Source: Actinomycetales bacterium
GTDB taxonomy: Bacteria; Actinomycetota; Actinomycetes; S36-B12
Direction of reading: 5' to 3'
Assembly (NCBI GenBank): GCA_016125355.1
Contig: WGLX01000010.1
Span: 169,897-233,896 of the forward strand
Length of the DNA: 64,000 nucleotides
This document shows, piece by piece, positions 34,910 to 45,471 of the stretch. The position numbers and the translations under genes are program-made. The notes beneath the pieces are model-generated. The model was not told the origin of the DNA. It searched no databases and worked only from the letters and a program-made list of their open reading frames with translations. Within the stretch, counting starts at the first letter, position 1, and each line of letters opens with the position of its first letter.

Positions 34910-35805
34910 CAGGACTCGCCGCGTTCAGGCGCCTGGGGATCGTCGTCGACTCTCCCGCCCAGGTCGTCCCCGAGGTCGAGGGGCGAGATCTCGTCGTCGT
35001 CCAGGCTGTCAAAGTCGATCTCGCCGGCCTCACGTCGACGCCGGGCTCGGCGACGGTCGTTGAGCAGCGCCACCCCGACCGCGAGGGCCACCAGCAGCAG
35101 GATCGGTCCGGCCAGCAGCATGAGGTTGATCGGATCGCCGGTCGGCGTCGCGACCGCTGCGAAGATGAGGACCACGATGATGATCCAGCGCCACCAGCTG
35201 AGCAGGCGCCGCCCCGAGACCACGCCGGCGAAGTTGAGCAGGACGAGCAGGAGCGGTACCAGGAAGCCGACGCCGAACACCAGCACCGTGCGCATGAAGA
35301 AGGACAGGTACCGGTCGACGGAGACGATGTTCTCCACGTTCTCGGGCGTGAACCCGAGCAGGAGCTGAAGGCCGATCGGCATGACCGAGTACGCCACCAG
35401 CACGCCGGCGATGAACAGCGGAAAGGCCACGGCGACGAAGCCGATGGCCCAGCGCCGCTCGTGACGATGCAGCCCGGGGGTGATAAACCGCCACAGCTGG
35501 TAGAGCCAGACCGGCGACGACAGGACGATCCCGGCGAGCGCCGCGATCTGCAGCTGCAGGATGAACGGGTCCGCAACACCGGTGAGGGCGAGCGTGATGC
35601 TCCGGCCCTGGGCGCGGGCCTGCTCGACCGCCCCGGAGAACGGGGCGCTCAGCCACGCGAAGAGCTGGTCGTAGTAGATCCAGCCGACGACCATCCCGGC
35701 GACGAGCGCGATCGCCGACTTGACCAGCCGGGAACGGAGTTCACGCAGGTGCTCGGTGAGCGGCATAGCGGCCGACGACTGCGCGGACCGCTCCTTCAAT
35801 GCCAT
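34909..35805 (-). CDS. tatC: Twin-arginine translocase subunit TatC
   Basis: Receptor and core of the Tat export channel for folded proteins. 298 residues with six predicted membrane helices and the conserved start MPLTEHLRELRSRL. The C-terminus is an acidic/basic cytoplasmic tail (RRRARRRREAGEIDFDSLDDDE) typical of actinobacteria. Preceded by tatA with 20 bases between. Confidence 0.96.
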   Translation of the reverse strand: MALKERSAQSSAAMPLTEHLRELRSRLVKSAIALVAGMVVGWIYYDQLFAWLSAPFSGAVEQARAQGRSITLALTGVADPFILQLQIAALAGIVLSSPVWLYQLWRFITPGLHRHERRWAIGFVAVAFPLFIAGVLVAYSVMPIGLQLLLGFTPENVENIVSVDRYLSFFMRTVLVFGVGFLVPLLLVLLNFAGVVSGRRLLSWWRWIIIVVLIFAAVATPTGDPINLMLLAGPILLLVALAVGVALLNDRRRARRRREAGEIDFDSLDDDEISPLDLGDDLGGRVDDDPQAPERGES

Positions 35806-35825
35806 GGACGACGGCTGTGGTCAGG

Positions 35826-36086
35826 TCAGCTCTCGGTCCGCTCCGACGGGACCGAGTCGGTGGGCGGGGTCGCCGGTGCCGCGTCGGCTGCCGGCAGCTG
35901 CTCAGGCGCGGCGGGCGCGGCGTCCGCCTTGGCGTCGGAGTCCGTGAGGCCCTTCGTCTCGGCCTTGAAGATCCGCAGTGACCGCCCCAGTCCGCGGGCC
36001 GCGTCGGGGAGCCGCTTGGCCCCGAACAGCAGCAGGATGAGGGCAGCGATGATGAGGAGCTCCGGTGCCCCGAACTGCTTGAACAT
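35826..36086 (-). CDS. tatA: Twin-arginine translocase subunit TatA
   Basis: 86 residues: one membrane helix ([19 protein letters not shown]) followed by an amphipathic helix ([20 protein letters not shown]) and an Ala/Pro/Glu tail. It forms the Tat pore. Strong ribosome site GAGGAGAAGG before the ATG. The order pafB-pafC-tatA-tatC matches mycobacteria. Confidence 0.96.
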   Translation of the reverse strand: MFKQFGAPELLIIAALILLLFGAKRLPDAARGLGRSLRIFKAETKGLTDSDAKADAAPAAPEQLPAADAAPATPPTDSVPSERTES

Positions 36087-36134
36087 GCCTTCTCCTCAAG
36101 TGGATTTCTTGCCGACCTGCGGCAACGGTACACG

Positions 36135-37061
36135 TCAAGGGTACGACGCCAGCGCGTCGGCGGCGGCGCGCGCCACCTCGTGGGCCAGTTCGGGCGGCTC
36201 GACCACCGTGGCGGCGCCAGCCAGCGACAGCACCAGCCGGACCCCCCACTCGAGGCTCAGCAGCGGCAGTTCGACGATCGCCGTCCCCGTGCCATCGTCC
36301 GCCATCCGGACGTCGGCTCCATGGACGTCGATGATCCAGCGCGCCGCCGGCTCCAGCCTCAGCACGGCGCGCGTGGCCTCGCGTGGCGGCCGGGGCTGGC
36401 TCTCCCCTTCGGTGATGGGGGCGGCGGGTGCCCCGAGCTCGGCACCGAGGACGCGGTCGAGGCGGAAGGTCCGCAGAGCGCCCGCCGATCGGCACTCCGC
36501 CTCGAGGTAGCCGATGCCGTCGACGACCAGGAGCCGCAGGGGCAGGATCGTGCGCTCGCTGACCTCGTCCCGCGTGGCCGCCGCGTAGCGGATGCTCAGC
36601 TCGCGCCCCGCACGGAGAGCCTCGTCGACCACCTCCGACACCTGGGCCGGCACGCCCACAGACACAGCGACCTGCCGCTGCGCACCGCTCGCGCCGGAGG
36701 CCTCCTCGAGTTTGGCGGCCGCGCTCAGCACGGCCTCGCGCCCGTCGATGCCCGGCAGCTGGGCGAGCATCCGCAGGGAGACCAGCAGGGTGGTGGCCTC
36801 CTCCTGGGTCAGGCGCATGGGCCGCCCGAGGGTCTGGGGGTCGATCACCTGGATGACGCCGTCGTCCCAGAAGTCGATGTCGACGAGCTGGTCCGGCCCG
36901 TAGCCCGGCACGCCGCACACGACGACCAGCCAGAGGTCGCGCTCGAGCTCCTCCTCCGTCACGCCGAAGTGCTGGGCGCACTCCGCGATGGTGACGTCGG
37001 GATGGGCGACCAGCCAGGGCACGAGGGCAAGGAGCCTGGCGAGCCTGGGCGCCGCACTCAT
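36135..37061 (-). CDS. pafC: DNA-damage response regulator PafC (WYL domain)
   Basis: 308 residues: N-terminal winged helix, a WYL domain (about 140-230, with LSIRYAAATRDEVSERTILPLRLLVVDGIGYLEAECRSAGALRTFRLDR) and a C-terminal extension. With PafB it activates LexA-independent DNA-damage genes in mycobacteria. The ATG overlaps the pafB stop by 4 bases, so the partners are translationally coupled. Confidence 0.92.
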   Translation of the reverse strand: MSAAPRLARLLALVPWLVAHPDVTIAECAQHFGVTEEELERDLWLVVVCGVPGYGPDQLVDIDFWDDGVIQVIDPQTLGRPMRLTQEEATTLLVSLRMLAQLPGIDGREAVLSAAAKLEEASGASGAQRQVAVSVGVPAQVSEVVDEALRAGRELSIRYAAATRDEVSERTILPLRLLVVDGIGYLEAECRSAGALRTFRLDRVLGAELGAPAAPITEGESQPRPPREATRAVLRLEPAARWIIDVHGADVRMADDGTGTAIVELPLLSLEWGVRLVLSLAGAATVVEPPELAHEVARAAADALASYP

Positions 37062-38041
37062 GACCCGCTCCCATGCGCGTCACGGATCGCAGACAGTCGC
37101 TTCCGGACGCGCGCCGCCAGCTCGTCGGGCTCCAGCACCGTGGCGTCCGGGCCAGCGGCGCAGATGAGCGGTACCAGCTGATCCCAGGTGTGGGCGCGCA
37201 CGGTGATGACCGACGCCTCCCAGGGATCGTCGGGGGCAACAGCCCGCCGCCGCAGCGAGGACGCCCGGCGGGGTGCCACCCGGAGGACGGCGTCCACTCC
37301 CCCCTCTTCCATCCTCGGCCCCGCCGCGCCCCCGTCGACGGCATTGATGTCGAAGTCATCCGGCGCCGTGACGGCGCGGGCCTGTGCCGTGACGTTCACC
37401 GGACCGGTGATCCGCGAGAGCCGGAAGGTGCGTACCGCTTCGCGATCGTGGTCGTGCCCGACCATGAACCAGCCGCCTCCCGAGGACCGCAGGCCCCACG
37501 GCGACACCGTCCTCGTGTGAGGCTCCTGGTCAGCGGGCGTGCGGTAGGGGAACACGACCACGCGATCGAGCCGCAGGGCGGTCATCAGTGGCAGGAGGGC
37601 CGCATCGCTGGTGGTCAGCTGGACGGTGCCGCGGATGTCCGCGGGCACCCACGGTCCGTCGTCGGCGCTCTCCAGCTTGCGCATCGCCACTTCCGCCACG
37701 GGCGCGACGACGGCCTGGCCCCACACCTGGGCGGCGACGGCGACCGCGGCGCGCTCCTCGAGGGTCAGGTCGACCGGCGGCAGGGCATAGCTCTCCTGCC
37801 GGATCCGGTACCCGAGGACCTCCTTGGTGGATGGGTCCTGCACCGTTTCCACGGGTATGCCCATCGATCGCAGCTCGTCCTTGTCGCGCTCGAACATCCG
37901 CTCGAAGGACGCGTCCGACGCCGCGTCCGCGTATCCGGGGATCTGCCGTCGGATGTCCGCCCGAGTCACCGGGACGGCGGTGGCCATCAGGCAGATGACC
38001 AGGTTGAGCAGGCGTTCGGTGCGATCGATGCGCTCAGACAT
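37058..38041 (-). CDS. pafB: DNA-damage response regulator PafB (WYL domain)
   Basis: 327-residue partner of PafC: N-terminal winged helix (ERLLNLVICLMATAVPVTRADIRRQIPGYA), WYL domain (VVFPYRTPADQEPHTRTVSPWGLRSSGGGWFMVGHDHDREAVRTFRLSRI). In mycobacteria PafBC drives most genes of the LexA-independent DNA-damage regulon. It sits in the Pup-proteasome block between the FKBP genes and pafC. Confidence 0.92.
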   Translation of the reverse strand: MSERIDRTERLLNLVICLMATAVPVTRADIRRQIPGYADAASDASFERMFERDKDELRSMGIPVETVQDPSTKEVLGYRIRQESYALPPVDLTLEERAAVAVAAQVWGQAVVAPVAEVAMRKLESADDGPWVPADIRGTVQLTTSDAALLPLMTALRLDRVVVFPYRTPADQEPHTRTVSPWGLRSSGGGWFMVGHDHDREAVRTFRLSRITGPVNVTAQARAVTAPDDFDINAVDGGAAGPRMEEGGVDAVLRVAPRRASSLRRRAVAPDDPWEASVITVRAHTWDQLVPLICAAGPDATVLEPDELAARVRKRLSAIRDAHGSGS

Positions 38042-38050
38042 CCGCGCCGG

Positions 38051-38413
38051 CTACGCCACGTCCAGCAGGTCGATGACGAAGACCAGCGTCCGGCCCCCGA
38101 GTCGGTGACCGCTGCCCGCGGGGCCGTACGCCATCGCCGGCGGGATCACCAGCTGGCGGCGACCGCCAACCTTCATGCCCGGGATGCCCTCCTGCCAGCC
38201 CGCGATGAGGCCGGCCAGCGGGAAGGTGATGGACTCGCCGCGATCCCAGGATGCGTCGAACTGCTCGCCCGTCTCGAAGTCGACGCCGACGTAGTGGACG
38301 GTCACGCGACCGCCCGGGACGGCCTCGGCTCCGTCGCCGACGACGAGGTCCGTGATGACCAGCTCGTCGGGCGCCGGACCTTCGATGAAGTCGATCTCGG
38401 GCTTCGTGCTCAT
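38051..38413 (-). CDS. FKBP-type peptidyl-prolyl isomerase, cytosolic
   Basis: 120 residues, FKBP fold: VTVHYVGVDFETGEQFDASW, PLAGLIAGWQEGIPGMKVGGRRQLVIPPAMAYG. There is no signal sequence. The start is taken at the ATG encoding MSTKPEIDF, which has GGAGA 5 bases upstream; the alternative ATG at 38428 overlaps the previous stop and would add MTGEP. It is a paralogue of the lipoprotein gene next to it. Confidence 0.9.
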   Translation of the reverse strand: MSTKPEIDFIEGPAPDELVITDLVVGDGAEAVPGGRVTVHYVGVDFETGEQFDASWDRGESITFPLAGLIAGWQEGIPGMKVGGRRQLVIPPAMAYGPAGSGHRLGGRTLVFVIDLLDVA

Positions 38414-38424
38414 GGGTTCTCCGG

Positions 38425-39057
38425 TCATCCGATGGACTGCAGCTGGATCACGAAGGCAAGGGTCTCGTTCGGCTGGATGCCCTGCGTGCCCGCCGCTCCG
38501 TACGCGAGGTCGCCCGGCACGACGAGAAGCCGCTGTCCGCCGACCTTCATGCCGGGAATGCCCTGCTGCCAGCCCGGGATGAGGTTCGCGAGCGGGAAGG
38601 TGGCCGGCTGGCCGCGCGCCCAGGAGGAGTCGAACACCACCTGGCCGCCGTAGCCGGCGCCGCAGTAGTCCACCGTCACGGTGTCGCCGGGCTGGACCTC
38701 CGCGCCCTCGCCCACCTTGATGTCGGCGACGCCGAGCTCGGTGGCCGGGGTGTTGCTGGTGGCGATGGTGAGGGCGGGGGCACCGTTCGGCTGGAAGATC
38801 GCGGAGGCATCGCCGACCGTGGTGGCCCCGGACGGCGGCGCATCGGTCGGCATGCCCTGGAGGCTCACGCAGTCGAGGGTCACGTAGGGCGCTCCTGCGG
38901 CCACCTGGCTGGCGGCCCCGCTGGGAACGGTCACCACCCCCGCGGCCGCATCCGAGGCGGTTCCGCTCGACGCACGCTCATCGGTCTGCTGTCCGCACGC
39001 GGCGAGGCCGGCCATGAGGCCGACCGTGGCCACGATCGCGGCGATTCTCCTGATCAC
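38425..39057 (-). CDS. FKBP-type peptidyl-prolyl isomerase lipoprotein
   Basis: 210 residues. A lipoprotein signal with lipobox LAAC (Cys21) anchors it to the outer face of the membrane, followed by a Ser/Ala-rich linker and a C-terminal FKBP domain (TVDYCGAGYGGQVVFDSSWARG, IPGWQQGIPGMKVGGQRLLVVPGDLAYG). GTG start with TAGGCT 6 bases upstream. It is likely processed by Lgt/LspA and the Lnt encoded in this window. Confidence 0.9.
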   Translation of the reverse strand: MIRRIAAIVATVGLMAGLAACGQQTDERASSGTASDAAAGVVTVPSGAASQVAAGAPYVTLDCVSLQGMPTDAPPSGATTVGDASAIFQPNGAPALTIATSNTPATELGVADIKVGEGAEVQPGDTVTVDYCGAGYGGQVVFDSSWARGQPATFPLANLIPGWQQGIPGMKVGGQRLLVVPGDLAYGAAGTQGIQPNETLAFVIQLQSIG

Positions 39058-39063
39058 CCGGCG

Positions 39064-39069
39064 AGCCTA
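39064..39069 (-). promoter_or_regulatory. -10 hexamer TAGGCT, leaderless promoter of the FKBP lipoprotein
   Basis: TAGGCT ends exactly 6 bases before the GTG, giving an internal start within the proteasome block. Confidence 0.55.
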
Positions 39070-39113
39070 GCCTGAGGCGCGCTGCCGGCGCAGCCCCGCG
39101 CGCCCGACACGCC

Positions 39114-40484
39114 TCACATGCTGGCGATCAGACGCTCCACGCGATCATCCACGGACGCGAAGGGGTCCTTGCACAGGACCGTGCGCTGCGCCTGGTCGTT
39201 CAGCTTCAGGTGGACCCAGTCCACGGTGAAGTCGCGTCGGCGCTCCTGTGCTCGCCGGACGAAGTCGCCCCGCAGCTTGGCCCGTGTCGTCTGCGGGGGC
39301 ACGGACTTCGCCTCGAAGATCGCCAGATCGGTGGTCACCCGCTCGGCGAGCCCGCCCGCCTCGAGCAGGTTGTACAGCCCGCGCCGTCGGTTGATGTCGT
39401 GATACGCCAGGTCGAGCTGGGCCACCCGGGGCGTCTCCAGCGTCAAGTCGTGCCGGTCCATGTAGCGACGCAGGAGGCGCCACTTGATCGCCCAGTCGAT
39501 CTCACGATCGATGAGGGAGAGGTCGTCGGCCTCGATCGCCTTCAGGCTGCGGCCCCACAGCTCCAGGACGCGGCGGGTGGTTCCCGTGGGCTCGTCGATC
39601 AGCCCGCGCCGCTCGGCGAACTCGGAGGCCTTCTCGAAGTACTCCCACTGCATGGCCAGCGCGGACAGCTCCCGGCCCGTGGTCAGCCGCACCTCCCGCC
39701 GCCCGGTGATGTCGTGGCTCATCTCGCGGATGGCCCGGATGGGGTTCTCCAGCGTCATGTCGCGCATGACGACGCCGGCCTCGAGCATCCGCAGGACGAG
39801 ATCGGCAGAGCCCACCTTGAGCAGGGTCGTGGTCTCGCTCATGTTGCTGTCGCCCACGATGACGTGGAGGCGGCGGAAGCGGTCCGCGTCTGCGTGCGGC
39901 TCGTCCCGGGTGTTGATGATCGGGCGGGACCTCGTGGTGGCGCTCGACACGCCCTCCCACATGTGGTCGGCCCGCTGGCTCAGGCAGTACACCGCGCCCC
40001 GGGGCGTCTGGAGGACCTTGCCGGCGCCCGCGATCAGCTGGCGCGAGATGAGGAAGGGGATGAACTGCTCCGCCAGCCGCGTGAACTCGCCCCGGCGCTC
40101 GACCAGGTAGTTCTCGTGGCAGCCGTAGGAGTTGCCCGCCGAGTCGGTGTTGTTCTTGAACAGGTAGATGTCCCCGTGGATGCCCTCCTCCCGGAGCCGC
40201 TGCTCCGCGTCGTGCACGAGGCCCTCGAGGATGCGCTCCCCCGCCCGGTCGTGCGTGACCAGCTGCACGAGGTCGTCGCATTCGGCCGTGGCGTACTCGG
40301 GGTGGCTCCCCACATCGAGGTACAGCCGTGAGCCGTTGGTCAGGAAGACGTTGCTGCTGCGCCCCCACGCGACCACGCGGCGGAACAGGTACCTGGCGAC
40401 CTCGTCCGGGCTCAGGCGGCGCTGGCCGTTGAACGTGCAGGTGACCCCGTACTCGGTCTCGATGCCGAAGATCCTGCGGTCCAT
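39114..40484 (-). CDS. pafA: Pup-protein ligase PafA
   Basis: Uses ATP to attach the C-terminal glutamate of Pup to lysines of target proteins. 456 residues, glutamine-synthetase-like: [16 protein letters not shown] at the start, [44 protein letters not shown], and the C-terminal [20 protein letters not shown]. It is distinguished from Dop by start and length. It is expressed with prcA, 15 bases upstream. Confidence 0.96.
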   Translation of the reverse strand: MDRRIFGIETEYGVTCTFNGQRRLSPDEVARYLFRRVVAWGRSSNVFLTNGSRLYLDVGSHPEYATAECDDLVQLVTHDRAGERILEGLVHDAEQRLREEGIHGDIYLFKNNTDSAGNSYGCHENYLVERRGEFTRLAEQFIPFLISRQLIAGAGKVLQTPRGAVYCLSQRADHMWEGVSSATTRSRPIINTRDEPHADADRFRRLHVIVGDSNMSETTTLLKVGSADLVLRMLEAGVVMRDMTLENPIRAIREMSHDITGRREVRLTTGRELSALAMQWEYFEKASEFAERRGLIDEPTGTTRRVLELWGRSLKAIEADDLSLIDREIDWAIKWRLLRRYMDRHDLTLETPRVAQLDLAYHDINRRRGLYNLLEAGGLAERVTTDLAIFEAKSVPPQTTRAKLRGDFVRRAQERRRDFTVDWVHLKLNDQAQRTVLCKDPFASVDDRVERLIASM

Positions 40485-40499
40485 GACAGCGCCGCCCTG

Positions 40500-41189
40500 T
40501 CAGCCCAGCAGCTCGTCGAGGCGCCCGTTGCTCAGACGCTGGAAGGCCCGACGGGGTCGGGTCCGGTCGAGGACGGCGACCTCGAGCTGGTCGGGGCCGA
40601 GGGTGCGGGCGCGCTCGTCGCCGTGGTCGCCGAGGAGGCGCACCGCGACCTGCACGCACTCCTGGAGGGTCATCCCGGGATGCCACGCCTCGGCCAGGGC
40701 ACTGGTGATGGGCTCGGCGGATCCGCCCATGGCCACGAACCCGCGCTCGTCGGCGACGGACCCGTCGAACATCAGGCGGTAGAGCTGGTCGTCCTCGGGG
40801 CGCTCCCCCACCTCGGCGACGACGATCTCCACCTCGAAGGGCTTGTTGGTCTCGGTGAAGATGGTCCCGAGCGTCTGGGCGTAGGCGTTGGCCAGGGAGC
40901 GCCCGGTCACGTCGCTCCGGTCGTAGGAGTAGCCCCGCATGTCAGCGAGCCGGACCCCCGCGACTCGGAGGCTCTCGAACTCGTTGTACTTGCCCACGGC
41001 CGCGAAGCCCACCCGGTCGTACAGCTCGGAGATCTTGTGCAGGGCGCGGGAGGGGTTCTCCGCCACGAAGACGATCCCGGCGTCGTACTGCATCACGATG
41101 ACGCTGCGCCCCCGGGCGATCCCCTTGCGGGCGAAGTCGGCCTTGTCCCGCATGATCTGCTCGGGCGAGACGTAGAAGGGCACGCTCAT
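40500..41189 (-). CDS. prcA: 20S proteasome alpha subunit
   Basis: 229 residues: [81 protein letters not shown]. It forms the outer rings and the gate that binds the ARC/Mpa C-terminus. The ATG overlaps the prcB stop. It lacks the long acidic tail of some actinobacterial alpha subunits and ends in ELLG. Confidence 0.97.
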   Translation of the reverse strand: MSVPFYVSPEQIMRDKADFARKGIARGRSVIVMQYDAGIVFVAENPSRALHKISELYDRVGFAAVGKYNEFESLRVAGVRLADMRGYSYDRSDVTGRSLANAYAQTLGTIFTETNKPFEVEIVVAEVGERPEDDQLYRLMFDGSVADERGFVAMGGSAEPITSALAEAWHPGMTLQECVQVAVRLLGDHGDERARTLGPDQLEVAVLDRTRPRRAFQRLSNGRLDELLG

Positions 41190-42022
41190 GCGCCCGCCTC
41201 CTCGTCCTGGGGTCCGCCATCGGGGCGGACCATCCGATCCTCGACCATGGCGCGCACGACCGGCGACACCTCGTCCTCGGGCAGGATGCGCGCCCCGGAA
41301 CCATCCACGACGGCGACGACGGGATAGATGCCGCGGGCCATGTCCGGCCCGGCCGTCGCACTGTCGTCGTCTGCGGCGTCGTAGAGGGCCTCGAGCGCGG
41401 TGCGGACCGCCGCGTCGGACGTGCCACCTCGGCGGTAGAGCTTCTTCAGGGATCCGCGGGCGAAGGTCGAGCCCGAGCCCACCGCGTAGAAGTCGTGCTC
41501 CTCGTAGCGACCGCCCGTGGGGTCGTAGGAGAAGATCCGGCCCGTGCTGCGGGCCAGGTCGTAGCCGGCGAAGAGCGGTACGACCATCAGGCCCTGCAGC
41601 GCGAGACCCAGATTGCTGCGCAGCAGGGTGGCGAGCCGGTTCGCCTTGCCGTCCAGGGACAGCGGGACGCCCTCGATCTTCTCGTAGTGCTCGAGCTCCA
41701 CCTGGAACACACGGACCAACTCGACGGCCAGTCCGGCCGAGCCGGCGATGCCGACGACCGAGTGGTCGTCCGCCACGAAGACCTTCTCGATGTCGTGCTG
41801 CGCGATCACGTTGCCGATGGTCGCGCGCCGGTCGCCGGCCATCACCACGCCGTCGGCGGTGCGCAGGGCCACGATCGTGGTGCCATGAGGGGCCAAGGAC
41901 GCGGTCGTGCTCGGGTCACCCGCCCGGGGCAGACGCTCGGGGTGGAGGGCCTGCAGGAACTCCACGAACGAGGATGTCCCGATCAGGCGGTACGGATCGG
42001 GCAGGCCCGGGGAAGCGGTCAC
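41186..42022 (-). CDS. prcB: 20S proteasome beta subunit
   Basis: 278-residue catalytic subunit with a propeptide of 47 residues cut before Thr48 (HG-TTIVAL), which becomes the nucleophile. Lys/Asp partners are in the [14 protein letters not shown] segment; [24 protein letters not shown] follows. The GTG start overlaps the pup stop (GTGA). Confidence 0.97.
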   Translation of the reverse strand: MTASPGLPDPYRLIGTSSFVEFLQALHPERLPRAGDPSTTASLAPHGTTIVALRTADGVVMAGDRRATIGNVIAQHDIEKVFVADDHSVVGIAGSAGLAVELVRVFQVELEHYEKIEGVPLSLDGKANRLATLLRSNLGLALQGLMVVPLFAGYDLARSTGRIFSYDPTGGRYEEHDFYAVGSGSTFARGSLKKLYRRGGTSDAAVRTALEALYDAADDDSATAGPDMARGIYPVVAVVDGSGARILPEDEVSPVVRAMVEDRMVRPDGGPQDEEAGA

Positions 42023-42219
42023 TGGCCGCCCTTCTGCACGAAGGACTTCACGAAGTCCTCCGCGTTCTCCTCCAGGACGCTGTCGATCTCGTCCAGGATC
42101 GAGTCCACATCCGAGTCGAGATCGGCGGGAGCGCTCGTCGAGGACGCGACGGCCTCCTCGACCTCGTCGGCCTCGGGCCGCTCGACCCGCCTCTGCTCGG
42201 CGTTCTCCCTCTGTGACAT
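42019..42219 (-). CDS. pup: Prokaryotic ubiquitin-like protein Pup
   Basis: 66 residues, disordered and acidic, with the helical Mpa-binding part ([30 protein letters not shown]) and the C-terminal GGQ, which Dop must deamidate to GGE before ligation. Preceded by dop with a 9-base gap that lacks a ribosome site; a TAGCCT hexamer overlapping the dop stop codon, 6 bases before the ATG, suggests its own leaderless mRNA. Confidence 0.97.
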   Translation of the reverse strand: MSQRENAEQRRVERPEADEVEEAVASSTSAPADLDSDVDSILDEIDSVLEENAEDFVKSFVQKGGQ

Positions 42220-42225
42220 GGGACG

Positions 42226-42231
42226 AGGCTA
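42226..42231 (-). promoter_or_regulatory. -10 hexamer TAGCCT, leaderless pup promoter embedded in the dop stop codon
   Basis: TAGCCT begins with the dop TAG stop and ends exactly 6 bases before the pup ATG. Confidence 0.55.
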
Positions 42232-43746
42232 TCGCGCGGGATCGGGGGTGAGCAGGTCGATGAGGGCCGTTGCGCTCGTGGCTGAGTCCAGCAGTGCCTC
42301 GACGTGCGCGCGGGTCCCCCGGGTCGGCTCCAGGGTGGGCACGCGCAGCAGGGCATCATGCCCGGGCAGTTCGAACACGACGGAATCCCAGGAGGCCGCC
42401 GCGATCGCATCGGGGAACCTTCGGATGCACTCGCCGCGGAAGTAGGCGCGGGTGTCCTCGGGGGCGCGGTCAACGGCCGCTGCGACCTCCTCGTCGCTGA
42501 ACATCCGGCGCAGGCGGCCCCGGGACTCGAGACGACTGGCCAGACCCCGCTCGCCGCGCAGGTCGGAGTACTGCAGGTCGATCAGCTGGAGGCGCGGCGA
42601 GGCCCAGTCGAGCCCCTCGCGGCGCATGAAGCCCTCCATGAGGGTCAGCTTCGCGACCCAGTCGAGACGGTCGGCCAGGGAGCGCGGATCGGCGGCGAGG
42701 CCGGTCAGCACCTCCTCCCAGCCCTCGAGGACGGCGCGGGTCTGCTCGTCGGGGTCCGTGCCGCAGAACGCCTGCGCGCGTTCCAGGAGCTCTGACTGGA
42801 TCTCGAGGGCGGTCAGCCGGCGGCCATCGGCCAGTTCGACCCGGTGCTGCAGCGTCACGTCGTGGGACACCGCATGCATCTCGGCGACCGGCTTGGCGGG
42901 CGTCCACGACCGGTCCCGGAGGTAGCCCGCCTCGATCATCGCCAGCATGAGCGAGGTCGTGCCCAGCTTCAGGAAGGTGGCCGTGTCGCTCAGGTTTGCG
43001 TCGCCGACGATCACGTGCAGCCGGCGGTACCTCTCGGGGTCGGCATGGGGCTCGTCCCGGGTGTTGATGATCGGGCGCTTGAGCGTCGTCTCGAGGCCCA
43101 CCTCGACCTCGAAGAAGTCCGCCCGCTGGCTCAACTGGAAGGCCGACGTCCGCCCGTCCTGCCCGCGCCCGAGCCGCCCGGCGCCGGTGAACACCTGGCG
43201 GGTGATGAAGAAGGGCGTCAGGTAGGCCACCACGTCGGCGAACGGCGTCGCCCGGTCCATGAGGTAGTTCTCGTGGCAGCCGTAGGACGCGCCCTTGTTG
43301 TCGGTGTTGTTCTTGTAGAGGACGATGCCGAGTGCCCCGGGCGCGGAGGCGGCCAGGCGCATCGCCGTGCGCATGATCTCGACGCCGGCGCGGTCCCAGA
43401 GCACTGCGTCCCGGGGGTTCGTCACCTCGGGAGTGGACAGCTCGGGATGTGCGTGGTCGACGTACAGCCGGGCGCCGTTGGTGAGGATGACATTGGCCAT
43501 CCCGAGGTCCTCGTCCGTCAGCTGGGACGGATCCGCCTCGGCCCGGGACATGTCGAAGCCCCGCGCGTCGCGCAGGGGGCTCTCGACCGCGTAGTCCCAG
43601 TGCGCCCGGTCCCGAACGCCGGCGAGGGCGTATTGCGCATAGGCGTTGACGATCTGCGAGCTCGTCATCATGGGGTTGAGGTTGGGATGTCCGGGCACCG
43701 AGATGCCGTACTCGGTCTCGATCCCCATGATCCGCCGAACGCTCAT
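42229..43746 (-). CDS. dop: Pup deamidase/depupylase Dop
   Basis: 505-residue PafA paralogue that deamidates Pup-Gln to Pup-Glu and removes Pup from targets. Start [19 protein letters not shown], then [42 protein letters not shown] and the [18 protein letters not shown] end. The Dop-specific insertion after the first strand ([19 protein letters not shown]) is present. Confidence 0.96.
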   Translation of the reverse strand: MSVRRIMGIETEYGISVPGHPNLNPMMTSSQIVNAYAQYALAGVRDRAHWDYAVESPLRDARGFDMSRAEADPSQLTDEDLGMANVILTNGARLYVDHAHPELSTPEVTNPRDAVLWDRAGVEIMRTAMRLAASAPGALGIVLYKNNTDNKGASYGCHENYLMDRATPFADVVAYLTPFFITRQVFTGAGRLGRGQDGRTSAFQLSQRADFFEVEVGLETTLKRPIINTRDEPHADPERYRRLHVIVGDANLSDTATFLKLGTTSLMLAMIEAGYLRDRSWTPAKPVAEMHAVSHDVTLQHRVELADGRRLTALEIQSELLERAQAFCGTDPDEQTRAVLEGWEEVLTGLAADPRSLADRLDWVAKLTLMEGFMRREGLDWASPRLQLIDLQYSDLRGERGLASRLESRGRLRRMFSDEEVAAAVDRAPEDTRAYFRGECIRRFPDAIAAASWDSVVFELPGHDALLRVPTLEPTRGTRAHVEALLDSATSATALIDLLTPDPAR

Positions 43747-43774
43747 GACGCGCCGCCCACTGCCCCGCGGGCCA

Positions 43775-45433
43775 CTACAGGTACTGACCGGTGTTCGCGA
43801 CGTTCTCGATGGACCGGCCCGGCTCGGAGCCCTTCTTGCCCTGGATGAGGGTGCGGATGAAGACGATCCGCTCGCCCTTCTTGCCCGAGATCCGCGCCCA
43901 GTCGTCCGGGTTCGTGGTGTTGGGCAGGTCCTCGTTCTCGCGGAACTCGTCGATGCACGCCGACAGCAGGTGCTGGACGCGCACGCCCTTCTCCCCCGTG
44001 TCGAGGTAGTCCTTGATGGCGGACTTCTTCGCGCGGGCCACGATGTTCTCGATCATGGCGCCGGAGTTGAAGTCCTTGAAGTAGAGGATCTCCTTGTCGC
44101 CATTGGCGTAGGTGACCTCGAGGAACATGTTCTCCTCGGTCTCGGAGTACATGCGCTCGATAGCCGACTGGATCATGGCCCGGCAGGTGGCCTCCGGGTC
44201 GTCGCCGTTCTCTGCGAGGTCATCGCGGTGCAGCGGCAGCTCGGGCACGAGGTACTTGCTGAAGATGTCGCGGGCCGCCTCGGCATCGGGGCGCTCGATC
44301 TTGATCTTCACGTCGAGACGGCCGGGGCGCAGGATGGCCGGGTCGATCATGTCCTCGCGGTTGGAGGCGCCGATCACGATGACGTTCTCCAAGCTCTCCA
44401 CGCCGTCGATCTCGCTCAGCAGCTGCGGCACGATCGTGTTCTCGACGTCGCTGGAGACTCCGCTGCCGCGGGTGCGGAACAGCGAGTCCATCTCGTCGAA
44501 GAACACGACGACGGGCATGCCCTCGGATGCCTTCTCGCGGGCGCGCGAGAACACCAGCCGGATGTGCCGTTCGGTCTCGCCGACGTACTTGTTGAGGAGT
44601 TCCGGGCCCTTGATGTTGAGGAAGTACGACCGGCCCTCGCTCAGGCCCATGCGCTCTGCTGCCTTCTTGGCGAGCGAGTTGGCCACCGCCTTGGCGATGA
44701 GCGTCTTCCCGCAGCCAGGTGGCCCGTACAGCAGGATCCCCTTCGGCGGCTTCAGCGCGTGCTCGAGGAAGAGCTCGGGATGCATGAACGGCAGCTCGAC
44801 CGCATCGCGGATGGCGTCGATCTGCTCGCCGAGGCCCCCGATGTCCTCGTAGCGGATGTCCGGCACCTCCTCGAGGACCAGCTCCTCGACCTCGGACTTG
44901 GGGATGCGCTCGTAGGCGTAGCCCGCGCGGACATCGCACAGAAGGGAGTCCCCGGCGCGGATGCGCTGGGTCCGCAGGGGGGATGCCAGCCGGATCACCC
45001 GCTCCTCGTCCGTGTGGCCGAGCACGAGGGCCCGCTCGCCGCCGGGCAGGATCTCCTTGAGGGTGACGATCTCGCCGGTGTCCTCGAAGGCGAGTGCCTC
45101 GATGACGTTCATCGACTCGTTGAGCAGGACGTCGACGCCGGGCGCGAGGCGATCGCGGTCGATCGCGGGGCTCAGCGCGACCCGGAGCTTGCGTCCGGAC
45201 GACGTGATGTCCGCGGAGCCGTCCTCGTGGAGCGCGATCAGGGTGCCGAAGGCCGACGGAGGCTCCCCGAGGCGGTCCACCTCATCCTTGAGGGTGACGA
45301 TCTGCTCGCGGGCATCCCTCAGGGTCGTGATGAGCCGCGCGTTGTGGTCCTTCTGGGCGGCGAGCTCGCCGCGGATCTCGGCCAGGGCCGTCTCGAGCGC
45401 ATGCACGCGTGCCGGCCAGCTGTCTTCGGACAT
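43775..45433 (-). CDS. Proteasome-associated AAA ATPase (ARC/Mpa)
   Basis: Unfoldase that recognises Pup and feeds substrates to the 20S core. 552 residues: N-terminal coiled coil (about 5-50), OB folds, AAA domain with Walker A GPPGCGKT and Walker B VVFFDEMD, and the C-terminal GQYL motif that opens the proteasome gate. Start taken at the ATG encoding [10 protein letters not shown] because GGGAGG lies 5 bases before it; the ORF-track start adds nine residues. Confidence 0.96.
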   Translation of the reverse strand: MSEDSWPARVHALETALAEIRGELAAQKDHNARLITTLRDAREQIVTLKDEVDRLGEPPSAFGTLIALHEDGSADITSSGRKLRVALSPAIDRDRLAPGVDVLLNESMNVIEALAFEDTGEIVTLKEILPGGERALVLGHTDEERVIRLASPLRTQRIRAGDSLLCDVRAGYAYERIPKSEVEELVLEEVPDIRYEDIGGLGEQIDAIRDAVELPFMHPELFLEHALKPPKGILLYGPPGCGKTLIAKAVANSLAKKAAERMGLSEGRSYFLNIKGPELLNKYVGETERHIRLVFSRAREKASEGMPVVVFFDEMDSLFRTRGSGVSSDVENTIVPQLLSEIDGVESLENVIVIGASNREDMIDPAILRPGRLDVKIKIERPDAEAARDIFSKYLVPELPLHRDDLAENGDDPEATCRAMIQSAIERMYSETEENMFLEVTYANGDKEILYFKDFNSGAMIENIVARAKKSAIKDYLDTGEKGVRVQHLLSACIDEFRENEDLPNTTNPDDWARISGKKGERIVFIRTLIQGKKGSEPGRSIENVANTGQYL

Positions 45434-45471
45434 GGCACCTCCCGCTCGGTCGATTTCCACTCTAACTCCGG

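Noticed and set aside
32420-35368. 982-residue plus-strand ORF opposite helY, lipid kinase and tatC
   Set aside because: It spans three well-supported genes on the other strand and has shadow composition; no domain is visible.
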